Shown here: piece after piece, positions 16,863-24,940 of the stretch
How the letters are laid out: every line of letters starts with the position of its first letter
Numbering within the stretch: the first letter of the stretch is position 1
Origin: Pseudobutyrivibrio ruminis CF1b
Lineage (GTDB): Bacteria > Bacillota > Clostridia > Lachnospirales > Lachnospiraceae
Direction: 5' to 3'
Assembly: GCF_000424005.1 (NCBI RefSeq)
Contig: NZ_AUJB01000008.1
Coordinates: forward strand, 434,001-498,000
Length of the DNA stretch: 64,000 nt
The notes under the pieces: model-generated
What the model was told of the DNA's origin: nothing
What the model saw: only the letters and a program-made list of their open reading frames with translations
Database searches by the model: none
Translations under genes and position numbers: made by a program

Positions 16863-17822
16863 ATGAAGCTTGGAATAGCAGGAAATGGTGTCATCGTAAA
16901 AGAAGTTCTTTCATTTATAGATGAAATAGGATTCGAGGAAATCTACATCTGTGGAAGAAAGCAGAGCGAAGACAAGCTTAACGAACTGGCTAAAGAGTAT
17001 CATCTAAATGGGGTTTATACAGATTATGATGCGCTTTTGGCATCAGATATTGATGTGGTTTACATAGGTGTTTTAAATGACATGCATGCAGAATATTCAA
17101 AACGTGCCATTGAGGCAGGTAAGCATGTAATCTGCGAAAAGCCAATATCTATCACGTTGGAAGAGCTTCAGCAGCTTGATGACCTTGCAAAGAAGAAAAA
17201 TGTTATGCTTTTTGAGGCTATGAGCATTTATCACCTGCCTGCTTATAAGCAGCTCCAGAAGGATGTTAAGCTGGTTGGAGATTTAAAGCTTTGCAATTTT
17301 AATTACAGCCAGATGTCCCGCAGATATATAGCTTTCCATGAAGGTACAGCCACAGCTGCAGTATTTGATAAGAATCATGCTGGTGGCGCACTTAGAGATT
17401 TGAATGTTTATAATCTCTCAGCCATGGTAGGATTATTTGGAATGCCAAAGGCAGCAAGCTACAGCCCTAATATGGAAAAGGGTGTTGATACAAGCGGCGT
17501 TCTCCTTGCAGATTACGGCAGTTTTAAATGTATCTGTGCAGCTACAAAAGACTGTAACGCACCAGGACCATCTACTATACAGGGCGTTGATGCCACAATT
17601 TGTATCTATCCTCATGTAAATGGCATGACAGAATATGATGTTTTGTTTAATGATATGGATACTGATACAAAAGAGGTGGATTTATCTGATGGTAGCCACA
17701 GATTGTTCTTTGAATTTGTAGAGTATAAGAGAATCATTGAAGAAAATGATTCCAGCGCACAGCAGAAGCTTATGGAATACAGCAAAGCTGTGGCTGGTAT
17801 CATAGATATGGTTCAAAATTAA
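16863..17822 (+). CDS. Gfo/Idh/MocA-family NAD(P)-dependent oxidoreductase
   Basis: Likely sugar or polyol dehydrogenase. 319 residues. Rossmann start KLGIAGNGVIVKEV, then VYIGVLNDMHAEY and the family motif CEKPISITLEEL (about 94-105), with YKQL in the C-terminal domain. The dinucleotide loop reads GNGVI, not the usual GxGxIG/A. RBS AAGGAG at 16848-16853. Last plus-strand gene of the series; its TAA overlaps the stop of the convergent radical SAM gene. Substrate unknown. Confidence 0.88.
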   Translation: MKLGIAGNGVIVKEVLSFIDEIGFEEIYICGRKQSEDKLNELAKEYHLNGVYTDYDALLASDIDVVYIGVLNDMHAEYSKRAIEAGKHVICEKPISITLEELQQLDDLAKKKNVMLFEAMSIYHLPAYKQLQKDVKLVGDLKLCNFNYSQMSRRYIAFHEGTATAAVFDKNHAGGALRDLNVYNLSAMVGLFGMPKAASYSPNMEKGVDTSGVLLADYGSFKCICAATKDCNAPGPSTIQGVDATICIYPHVNGMTEYDVLFNDMDTDTKEVDLSDGSHRLFFEFVEYKRIIEENDSSAQQKLMEYSKAVAGIIDMVQN

Positions 17823-18718
17823 AGTTCAGAAATATATTTATGCATAGTGTTCATTACAAGCTTCTTATTGCCACTCCAAAGCGGGACGATAAGAAGCTTT
17901 TTTGGTCCATCCCCAGTGAGACGATGGATAACAGTTTCCTTTGGAAGGAGTTTGAGACATTCTCCCACAAGCTGGCAGTATTCATCCAGCTCATATATAT
18001 GGAAAGGCTTTTCCTGAAACATTTCAGCCAGCTTTGTTCCTTTTAATACATGTAAAAGTTGAAGCTTTATGCCAAAAAGCGTTGGCTGAAGGCGGGAGAG
18101 ATACTGTACAGTCTCAAGAATGTCATCATTTGTTTCTCCAGGAAGACCAAGAATCACATGGACCACCACTTTAAGACCAGCATCAGTCAATCTTTTGTAA
18201 GCGTCATCAAAAACAGGAAGCTTATAGCCTCTATTAATAAGGAACGCTGTTTCTTCATGTATGGTTTGTAATCCAAGCTCTACCCAGACTTCCTTATCCT
18301 TATTTAATTTCTCCAAAAAGCTAATCATTTCATCTGACAGGCAGTCCGGTCTGGTGCCAATGGAAAGACCAACGATTTCCGGATAGGAGAGAACCTCCTT
18401 AAAAAGAGCCATAAGGCGCTTCTGGTCACCGTAGGTATTGGTGAAAGACTGGAAGTAAGCTATGTACTTTCTGTCTGACATAGGAATTTTTTCAGGAATC
18501 TTGGCATCCACTAACTTTCTTGCAGAAGCAATCTGCATATCCAGTGGCATAAAGCTGGCGGCAAAATCGCCAGAGCCACCCTCAGAGCAGAAGATACATC
18601 CACCTGTGCTAATACTACCGTCTCTGTTTGGACAGGTGCAGCCACTTGTAAGTGAAAGTTTGTATACCTTCGTTCCATATTTATCTTTTAAATAATCTGA
18701 AAGGCTTAAATAATTCAT
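17819..18718 (-). CDS. TIGR01212/YhcC-family radical SAM protein
   Basis: 299 residues. The radical SAM cluster site is CTCPNRDGSISTGGCIFC (spaced C-x-C type of the YhcC/TIGR01212 group) at residues ~27-44. SIGTRPDCLSDE, WVELGLQTIHEETA and VHVILGLPGET are the expected barrel motifs. Function of the family is not established in detail; it resembles Elp3-type radical SAM enzymes. Convergent with the Gfo/Idh gene: the stop codons overlap in TTAA at 17819-17822, with no terminator between. Confidence 0.9.
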   Translation of the reverse strand: MNYLSLSDYLKDKYGTKVYKLSLTSGCTCPNRDGSISTGGCIFCSEGGSGDFAASFMPLDMQIASARKLVDAKIPEKIPMSDRKYIAYFQSFTNTYGDQKRLMALFKEVLSYPEIVGLSIGTRPDCLSDEMISFLEKLNKDKEVWVELGLQTIHEETAFLINRGYKLPVFDDAYKRLTDAGLKVVVHVILGLPGETNDDILETVQYLSRLQPTLFGIKLQLLHVLKGTKLAEMFQEKPFHIYELDEYCQLVGECLKLLPKETVIHRLTGDGPKKLLIVPLWSGNKKLVMNTMHKYISEL

Positions 18719-18746
18719 GACACAATTTTAATTAATAAAAAAGTGA

Positions 18747-18773
18747 TTGACAAGGTGATGAAATTGTTATAAT
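18747..18773 (+). promoter_or_regulatory. Sigma-70-type promoter for the 140-codon gene
   Basis: TTGACA at 18747-18752 and TATAAT at 18768-18773, perfect hexamers but with a short 15-base spacer. It lies 68 bases before the gene at 18841. Confidence 0.65.
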
Positions 18774-18840
18774 ATCATCAAGGTTTTGGAAACGGATTTG
18801 GTATTATAACGTTTTTTATTGGTATCGAGGGATAAGAATT

Positions 18841-19263
18841 ATGATTACAGTTCGTACTAGAAGAAAGCTTGGAATGACACAGCAGCAGCTTGGTGGATTT
18901 AAGGAAGAAGCATTTATTGTAAGTTTAGGACAGAATTTTATCGATTTTGTTGATAAGTATTCAGAGAACGGTCAGTGTGAAGAGTCACTTCTATATGACA
19001 AGATGAATGAATACGTTAAGGCTAAGGATTATAAAAACATCGAGAAGCTTTTTTCTACAATCCAGGTTTTTGGTACATATGATAAAGTTACTCAGTTTAC
19101 AACAAAGTATAAGACTGTAAAGTCTGCAGTTGGTAATGCATATAATGGCACACTTTTAGAGGGTGGAGCAGATGAGAAGGCTGAGCTTGATAGAATTGTT
19201 GCTCATACATGTGGAATGTGTTCAGCTCAGGGAGATGAGTTCCTTGGAAAGCTTTTAGCGTAA
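18841..19263 (+). CDS. Hypothetical protein, 140 residues
   Basis: I do not recognise this protein. It is soluble, rich in Lys, Glu and Gly, has no signal peptide or membrane segment, and carries a CGMC pair near the C-terminus (HTCGMCSAQGDEF). The start KLGMTQQQLGG looks superficially like a helix-turn-helix, but no full HTH follows. It has a strong promoter, GAGGG ahead of the ATG and a codon choice like the highly expressed genes here, so it is a real gene. Its last 9 bases overlap the convergent gene at 19255. Single-gene transcription unit. Confidence 0.75.
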   Translation: MITVRTRRKLGMTQQQLGGFKEEAFIVSLGQNFIDFVDKYSENGQCEESLLYDKMNEYVKAKDYKNIEKLFSTIQVFGTYDKVTQFTTKYKTVKSAVGNAYNGTLLEGGADEKAELDRIVAHTCGMCSAQGDEFLGKLLA

Positions 19264-20676
19264 CCATAAGATAAAAATACAGGTGATAGTTACTAATATC
19301 GCCGCGAAGACCAGGAAGGACACAGTTCTCCTGGAAATCATAAAGCTGGAATTGATGATTATGGTGGCATCTTCGGCTCGCAAATCATCGCCACTGTATT
19401 TCAAAGGATTAATGTGACGCATTTTTCTGGATACAGATACCAGCAAATCAAATAATTCCATATGTTTTCTTAGAAATTGAATTAGATTGTCTGAGGTATG
19501 TCGCATCTTTAAAATAGAAATGACTACTTCAGGCTTTTTTCCTATTATCTCCATTAATAAATCGTAATTAGTCACAAAGTTAATTGCACCAAGCATATTG
19601 GTGCTGAAGCCATTCTGCTGTAAGATGTCTCTTACAGAGTCCACCATTTTAGGTTTTTCAACTTTATAGCGCAATGTGTAGGCTATTAATTTGGCCGCAC
19701 TGTCAGAGTTGTTTTGGTCAGAGAAGGAATATACCAGCTTATCTGTATCGCCGCTTGAGGCGTTAACAATAACGCTGCCAAGCATATTGGCAACCTTTTC
19801 CTTAGTTGACATTCTGATAGATCTGATAAAGCTGTTAAGCATTTTATCAAGTGCAGACATTTTTTTATCCTGTCCAGGTGCTTCATGCAAAGACATCTCA
19901 CCGATGTCATCGTAAAATGCAATGGCATTTGGGCAATGATTTTCTGCAAAGCCAAGTCTTCCATAATTTGTGCCAAGATAAAACTGCTTCTTTCCCACAT
20001 CATTAAGAAGAATATTTACAAAATCACTTTCAGCGCTGATATTCAGAATCTTACTTTGATTTTTAACTATAAGAGGAGAGTATTTGCGAATGAATTCGTC
20101 AGAAAAGCCCTGACCATCAAAAGAAAAGCAATTGTCTACCCTGTCATCCATGATAGTGATAAACTTTGCCTTATTACCGCCCTTGGAATGGCCGGTCACA
20201 GTAATGGTATCATATCCATCCAGGTCTAAAGATTTAAACCAGTTTAAAGCATTATCCTGAAATGCCGTTGGGACCTGATAAAGTCCGGAAACATTATCTA
20301 TCCACTCAGCATCACTTTGGGTACCCTTGAAAGCAACGATGGCTTCGTTGGCAGTAGGGTCGAATAGAAGAGCACTTCGGCCACCGCCTGCGCCCTCACT
20401 TTCATAATGCACCTGCATGATAATAATCTTTTTAAGGTGCTCCATAGGCCTGATGGCCCACATAAGTTGCTTATACTCAGCGCCAGTTACACCGGTGCTG
20501 TATTCTTTGTCGTTTTCAATCTTTGTGGCATAGTGGAGCACACCGTCCACAAAATCCCCAATAGTTCTTGATTCCTGGCTTATAGACAGGAAGGTTCCCC
20601 TTGGTCCTCCAAGATTTTCGCAGTAGAGCAGGCAGTTAATTAAAACGATTTCTTCTATAGATAAGCAACTGTTCAT
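19255..20676 (-). CDS. Mbeg1-like (DUF2974) alpha/beta-hydrolase with C-terminal membrane anchor
   Basis: 473 residues. The lipase-like nucleophile elbow is GHSKGGNKA (Ser about 170), preceded by EAIVAFKGTQSDAEW, as in the Mbeg1/DUF2974 group of lipase-like proteins. FDGQGFSDEF follows. A single hydrophobic helix at the extreme C-terminus (LVFAAILVTITCIFILWL) predicts a tail-anchored protein with a cytoplasmic enzyme domain. It lies 16 bases after the gene at 20693-21349 on the same strand and probably forms an operon with it. Substrate unknown. Confidence 0.82.
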   Translation of the reverse strand: MNSCLSIEEIVLINCLLYCENLGGPRGTFLSISQESRTIGDFVDGVLHYATKIENDKEYSTGVTGAEYKQLMWAIRPMEHLKKIIIMQVHYESEGAGGGRSALLFDPTANEAIVAFKGTQSDAEWIDNVSGLYQVPTAFQDNALNWFKSLDLDGYDTITVTGHSKGGNKAKFITIMDDRVDNCFSFDGQGFSDEFIRKYSPLIVKNQSKILNISAESDFVNILLNDVGKKQFYLGTNYGRLGFAENHCPNAIAFYDDIGEMSLHEAPGQDKKMSALDKMLNSFIRSIRMSTKEKVANMLGSVIVNASSGDTDKLVYSFSDQNNSDSAAKLIAYTLRYKVEKPKMVDSVRDILQQNGFSTNMLGAINFVTNYDLLMEIIGKKPEVVISILKMRHTSDNLIQFLRKHMELFDLLVSVSRKMRHINPLKYSGDDLRAEDATIIINSSFMISRRTVSFLVFAAILVTITCIFILWLR

Positions 20677-20692
20677 ATTAATACCTCACGAA

Positions 20693-21349
20693 TTACAACA
20701 ATATACTATCTGAAAAAACTCTGTCTCTTGCAGCATCTGCATTTTCGCCTGATAAGATAACCAGATAAACCTGGCCACTAATATTGTTAGCCTGAAGACA
20801 TGTTTTTATCTTTTCCATAATGGCCTGATAATCTTTGTCTACAAGCTTGGAATCATCAAGAAAGATTTTAAAATCGTTTCCGGCATCTATTTCTCCGGTG
20901 AGAACTTTTTCAGGAGATATTTCTTCTCCATACTCCTCACCAAGATATTCCCAAAATGATACTTCTATATTAAGAACTGGAAGGTTAGCGTTGTTAAGGA
21001 TGCTTAACAGCTTTTCTGTTATTGGCTCACGTATAAGCTGTCCAAAGAAGGCATCTCTTATTTTATAGTAATCACCTGCCTCCTCAGACATGGCAATGAA
21101 AGCAGATTCTCTGTCAATCTCCGCAGATTTGAAATACCATTCGGAGTAGGTTCTTGTGGTACCTGACTTCGGTTCACAGCCTGTTATTTCAAAGTGAAAG
21201 TTGGGATACTTCTCAATCAGGTATTTTCCAACTGCCCTCATTTCTGTAAGCAGGGCAGCATCGCTTTCTCGTAGATTTCCACTTTCAATTTCTTCTGTGT
21301 TAAATGAAATCCCATTTAAAACCTTTTTTTCGGAAGCAGTTAAATCCAT
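20693..21349 (-). CDS. Hypothetical protein, 218 residues
   Basis: Not recognised. Soluble, acidic (many Glu/Asp), no signal peptide or membrane helix; sequence such as VYLVILSGENADAARDRVF near the C-terminus does not match a family I can name. GGAGG lies correctly before the ATG on the minus strand (21355-21359 region). It precedes the Mbeg1-like hydrolase by 16 bases, so the two are likely co-expressed and perhaps act together. Confidence 0.75.
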   Translation of the reverse strand: MDLTASEKKVLNGISFNTEEIESGNLRESDAALLTEMRAVGKYLIEKYPNFHFEITGCEPKSGTTRTYSEWYFKSAEIDRESAFIAMSEEAGDYYKIRDAFFGQLIREPITEKLLSILNNANLPVLNIEVSFWEYLGEEYGEEISPEKVLTGEIDAGNDFKIFLDDSKLVDKDYQAIMEKIKTCLQANNISGQVYLVILSGENADAARDRVFSDSILL

Positions 21350-21542
21350 ACAAACACCTCCATCCCTCTATCACGACAGCATAGCCATTCTACCACGCAA
21401 TTATGAAGACAGTGTTAAATTAGGTCGCTTGATTATGAGGAGAAAAAGGGCATAATTCCCGGTAATTGATAGACAATTTAATATTTATGAGAACGTATGA
21501 GAAAAAAGTTACTTAAACGTTTACGAAAATTACGAAAAAGTA

Positions 21543-21571
21543 TTGACACGAGGTCACATACATGGTAATTT
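21543..21571 (+). promoter_or_regulatory. Candidate ptsG promoter
   Basis: TTGACA at 21543-21548; with a 17-base spacer the -10 would be TAATTT (21566-21571). A better hexamer, TATCAT, lies at 21571-21576 but too far. Transcription from here would include the antiterminator target. Confidence 0.5.
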
Positions 21572-21582
21572 ATCATGCGTAG

Positions 21583-21612
21583 TGTGTAACTTGTAACCAA
21601 TCAAGGCACGAA
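21583..21612 (+). promoter_or_regulatory. GlcT-type ribonucleic antiterminator (RAT)
   Basis: TGTGTAAC...AATCAAGGCACGAA at 21583-21612 resembles the GlcT RNA target of Bacillus ptsG leaders (GTGTTACTGATT...TCAGGCATGAG, from memory). Its 3' half (GGCACGAA) is also the 5' arm of the terminator at 21605-21659, the mutually exclusive arrangement expected for antitermination. The matching BglG/GlcT-family protein is encoded right after ptsG at 23887. Confidence 0.7.
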
Positions 21613-21659
21613 CTATACATAATAACTTTCTGTATTTATGTGGGTTCGTGTCTTTTTTT
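21605..21659 (+). terminator. Leader terminator of ptsG
   Basis: GGCACGAAC (21605-21613) pairs with GTTCGTGTC (21644-21652) with one G-U pair, followed by seven T. It lies before the structural gene and overlaps the RAT, so it is a regulated attenuator. Confidence 0.8.
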
Positions 21660-21746
21660 ATGCCCATTTAACCCATCAACGTGGCTGAAAAAGACAAAAC
21701 AACTCAGATAGGTACGCAAAATTTTTCATGTATAGGAGATAAAAAA

Positions 21747-23870
21747 ATGAAAGACAAATTATTTGCAGTATTGCAGCGAGTTGGACGCTCATTCATGCTT
21801 CCAATCGCAATCCTTCCAGTAGCAGGTTTGCTTCTCGGAATCGGTGGTTCATTCACCAACACAACTATGCTTCAGACTTATGGTCTTGAAACAGTTTTAG
21901 GCCCAGGTACAGTAGGAAACGCTATCCTTACTGTTATGAACGAGGCAGGTAACATTGTATTTGCTAACTTACCAATCATCTTTGCTATCGGTGTTGCGAT
22001 CGGTATGGCAAAGAAGGAGAAGGAAGTAGCAGCTTTAGCAGCAGCTATTGCATTCCTTATCATGCACGCTTCAATCGGCGCTATGATCACAATTCACGGC
22101 GGTGCAGAGGCAATGCTTGATGGTGCTACAACATCAGTTTGCGGTATCACTTCATTACAGATGGGTGTATTCGGTGGTATGATCGTAGGTCTTGGTGTAG
22201 CAGCTCTTCACAATAAGTATTATAAGATCCAGCTTCCACAGGTATTATCATTCTTCGGTGGTACAAGATTCGTACCTATCGTTTCAGGTTTGGTATACAC
22301 AGCAGTTGGTATTTTAATGTTCTTCGTATGGCCATTCATCCAGCAGGGTATTGCTGCTGTTGGAGGTCTCGTAATGGAGTCAGGTTATGCAGGAACATGG
22401 ATTTACGGTATCATGGAAAGACTTCTTATTCCATTTGGTCTTCACCATGTATTCTATCTTCCATTCTGGCAGACTTCACTCGGTGGTACACTCGAGGTTA
22501 ATGGTCAGCTTATCGAAGGTGCTCAGAACATCTTCTTCGCACAGCTTGGTGCACAGAACACAATTGATCACTTTGCAGTATCAGCTACAAGATTCATGTC
22601 TGGTAAGTTCCCATTCATGATCCTTGGTCTTCCAGGTGCAGCTCTTGCTATGTACAGATGCGCACTTCCTGAGAAGAAGAAGGAAGTAGGAGGTCTTCTC
22701 CTTTCTGCAGCTCTTACATCTATGCTTACAGGTATCACAGAGCCAATCGAGTTCACATTCTTATTCGTAGCTCCAGCTCTTTACGGTATCCACTGCGTAT
22801 TCGCAGGTGCATCATACATGCTTATGCACATCTTAGGCGTTGGTGTTGGTATGACATTCTCAGGTGGTCTTATCGACTTAATCCTCTTTGGTGTCCTTCC
22901 AGGTAACGCTATGACATCATGGGTATGGGTTCCAGTTGTAGGTCTTGGATATTTCGTAGTTTACTACTTTCTTTTCACATTCCTTATCAAGAAGTTCGAC
23001 CTTAAGACACCAGGTCGTGACGCTGATGAGGAGGTTAAGCTTTACAGACGTTCAGATTACAATGCAAAGAAGGAGTCTATGAACGACAACACTTCTGAGA
23101 AGATCTGCAACGGTCTCGGTGGCAAGGCTAACATCTCTGATGTTGACTGCTGCGCAACAAGACTTCGTTGTACAGTAAAGAAGTCTGAGCTCGTAAATGA
23201 TGCTATGCTTAAGGCTACAGGTGCTTCAGGTGTAGTTCACAAGGGTAACGGTGTTCAGGTAATCTACGGACCACACGTTACAGTTATCAAGTCAAATCTT
23301 GAAGATTATCTTGAGACAGCTCCAAATGTTGAGTATAATGGAGCAAATGATGCTGTTGCTGAGGAAGCAAAGGCAGTAGAGTCAGCTGAGCCAACAGGTA
23401 AGGTTGTAAAGACAGTTATTCTTGGTAGCCCACTTACAGGTGTTGCTGCTGATTTAGCAGAGACTCCAGATGATGTTTTTGCTCAGAAGATGATGGGTGA
23501 TGGTGCCGTTGTTACTCCTAAGGAGGGCAAGGTTGTAGCACCAGCTGATGGTACAGTTGTATTCGTATTTGATACAAAGCACGCTATCGGATTCAAGACA
23601 GATGATGATGTGGCTATGCTTCTTCACTTTGGTATTGACACAGTTAAGCTTAAGGGTGAAGGTTTCAACGTTCACGTAACAAATGGACAGAAGGTAAAGA
23701 AGGGTGATGTACTTATGGAAGCTGACTTAGATTACATCTCTAAGAACGCTCCTTCAATTGCTACACCAGTTCTTTGCACAGAGCTTAAGGGTAATCAGAA
23801 GCTTCGTCGCATCGCAAATGGCGATGTTAACGCAGGTGATGACTTACTTGCAGTAGATTTTTACGAGTAA
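21747..23870 (+). CDS. ptsG: PTS glucose-family EIICBA permease
   Basis: Membrane transporter that takes up glucose (or N-acetylglucosamine) and phosphorylates it with phosphate from HPr. 707 residues from ATG 21747, chosen for AGGAG at 21734-21738; an upstream in-frame GTG at 21681 lacks support. EIIC fills ~1-420 (FLIMHASIGAM, GITEPIEFTFLF), EIIB ~440-525 with phospho-Cys469 in DCCATRLRC, and EIIA ~555-700 with phospho-His627 in LLHFGIDTVKLKGEGF and the partner His in TKHAIGFKT. Codon use is strongly biased, as in highly expressed genes. Controlled by the leader RAT/terminator and the GlcT-like protein downstream. Confidence 0.93.
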   Translation: MKDKLFAVLQRVGRSFMLPIAILPVAGLLLGIGGSFTNTTMLQTYGLETVLGPGTVGNAILTVMNEAGNIVFANLPIIFAIGVAIGMAKKEKEVAALAAAIAFLIMHASIGAMITIHGGAEAMLDGATTSVCGITSLQMGVFGGMIVGLGVAALHNKYYKIQLPQVLSFFGGTRFVPIVSGLVYTAVGILMFFVWPFIQQGIAAVGGLVMESGYAGTWIYGIMERLLIPFGLHHVFYLPFWQTSLGGTLEVNGQLIEGAQNIFFAQLGAQNTIDHFAVSATRFMSGKFPFMILGLPGAALAMYRCALPEKKKEVGGLLLSAALTSMLTGITEPIEFTFLFVAPALYGIHCVFAGASYMLMHILGVGVGMTFSGGLIDLILFGVLPGNAMTSWVWVPVVGLGYFVVYYFLFTFLIKKFDLKTPGRDADEEVKLYRRSDYNAKKESMNDNTSEKICNGLGGKANISDVDCCATRLRCTVKKSELVNDAMLKATGASGVVHKGNGVQVIYGPHVTVIKSNLEDYLETAPNVEYNGANDAVAEEAKAVESAEPTGKVVKTVILGSPLTGVAADLAETPDDVFAQKMMGDGAVVTPKEGKVVAPADGTVVFVFDTKHAIGFKTDDDVAMLLHFGIDTVKLKGEGFNVHVTNGQKVKKGDVLMEADLDYISKNAPSIATPVLCTELKGNQKLRRIANGDVNAGDDLLAVDFYE

Positions 23871-23886
23871 TCATTAAGGAGAAAAA

Positions 23887-24720
23887 ATGTACAGAGTCGA
23901 GAAGGTCCTCAATCACAATGCGCTGATAGGTATCTTGGATAACACAACACAGGAGTATCTTATTCTCGGTAAGGGAATAGGGTTTGGAAAACATATCAGT
24001 GAGATTATTGAGACTACTGACGAGCATAAGATTTATTCTCTTAAGGAGTCTACAGAGAGAGGCGATAAAAAAGAGTTAGCAACCAGTATCGATCCTGTAT
24101 ATCTTGAAATTGCAAACGAGATTTTAGATGGCGCCGAGGAAGCATTTAAAACAATTGATCGTGATGTTTTGCTTCCTTTGGCAGACCATATCGAGTATGC
24201 AGTTAAAAGAAGTAAGAACAATGAGCAGCTAAAAAACCCCCTTACAGACGATATCAGAGTTCTTTTTCATTCCGAATTTAAAGTAGCAGAAGCAGCAAGG
24301 GAGATTTTGTCGAATCGTCTTGATGTCAATCTTACAGACGACGAGATTGGATATATTGCACTTCATGTGCATTCATCTATTATGGATCAGGCAGTATCTC
24401 AGGCTATGCAAATGGCCGACGCTGTGAGACAGTGCGTGAGCATGGTAGAGAAAGAAACAGGAAAGAAGATAGATACTCAGTCATTGTCATATAACAGGTT
24501 GCTCAATCATATTCGTTATATGATTGCACGTACTTTAAAGGGAGAGGTAATAAAGCTTGATATGAACGACTACATCAATGCCTCTGCCGCAAATTCATTT
24601 CAGGCAGCCACAAAGATTTGCAAGGAGCTTTCAAAGAGCTTAGGTCGTGATATCCATGATGCAGAGATTGGATATTTGGCTATGCATATCGAAAGAGTTG
24701 CATTAGACGAAATGAATTAA
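23887..24720 (+). CDS. glcT: GlcT/BglG-family transcription antiterminator
   Basis: RNA-binding antiterminator controlled by PTS phosphorylation. 277 residues. The N-terminal ~60 residues are the CAT RNA-binding domain (VEKVLNHNALIGIL, LGKGIGFGK); two PRD domains follow, with conserved histidines in RVLFHSEFKVAEAA / ALHVHSSI and NHIRYM / LAMHIERV. Located 16 bases after ptsG with AAGGAG before ATG 23887. Its predicted target is the RAT at 21583-21612, making a self-contained glucose-sensing circuit that also controls its own gene. Confidence 0.9.
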   Translation: MYRVEKVLNHNALIGILDNTTQEYLILGKGIGFGKHISEIIETTDEHKIYSLKESTERGDKKELATSIDPVYLEIANEILDGAEEAFKTIDRDVLLPLADHIEYAVKRSKNNEQLKNPLTDDIRVLFHSEFKVAEAAREILSNRLDVNLTDDEIGYIALHVHSSIMDQAVSQAMQMADAVRQCVSMVEKETGKKIDTQSLSYNRLLNHIRYMIARTLKGEVIKLDMNDYINASAANSFQAATKICKELSKSLGRDIHDAEIGYLAMHIERVALDEMN

Positions 24721-24795
24721 TAATGTTTTTTTAAATCCCTAAAAACAGTTCACATTAAATAATCCCGATTTTTTTATAATCGAAACTTTATATAG

Positions 24796-24826
24796 CCAGC
24801 TTATTGAAAAATAAGCTGGTTTTTTG
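24796..24826 (+). terminator. Terminator after glcT
   Basis: CCAGCTTATT / AATAAGCTGG stem (24796-24805 and 24810-24819) with a GAAA tetraloop and six T. Ends the ptsG-glcT unit. Confidence 0.9.
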
Positions 24827-24940
24827 TTGAGATTTTTTCCCGATAGCAGATGGGGGAAGTGTAGAAGTTTTAACAATTTTGTGATAATATATATGTTTGT
24901 TGTATAGAATAAAATTTTGTCAAAAAGGAAGGTTATTATC

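Larger units (their letters stand above)
21350..21746. other. Divergent regulatory interval between minus-strand pair and ptsG
   Basis: About 400 bases without a gene. The left part must hold the minus-strand promoter (no clear hexamer pair chosen). The right part has the ptsG promoter, antiterminator target and leader terminator, listed separately. AACGTTTAC at 21514-21522 resembles half of a catabolite-response element, but no full palindrome is visible. Confidence 0.6.

Noticed and set aside
21500-21530. Catabolite response element upstream of ptsG
   Set aside because: Only a half-match around AACGTTTAC; the second half of the consensus is missing.
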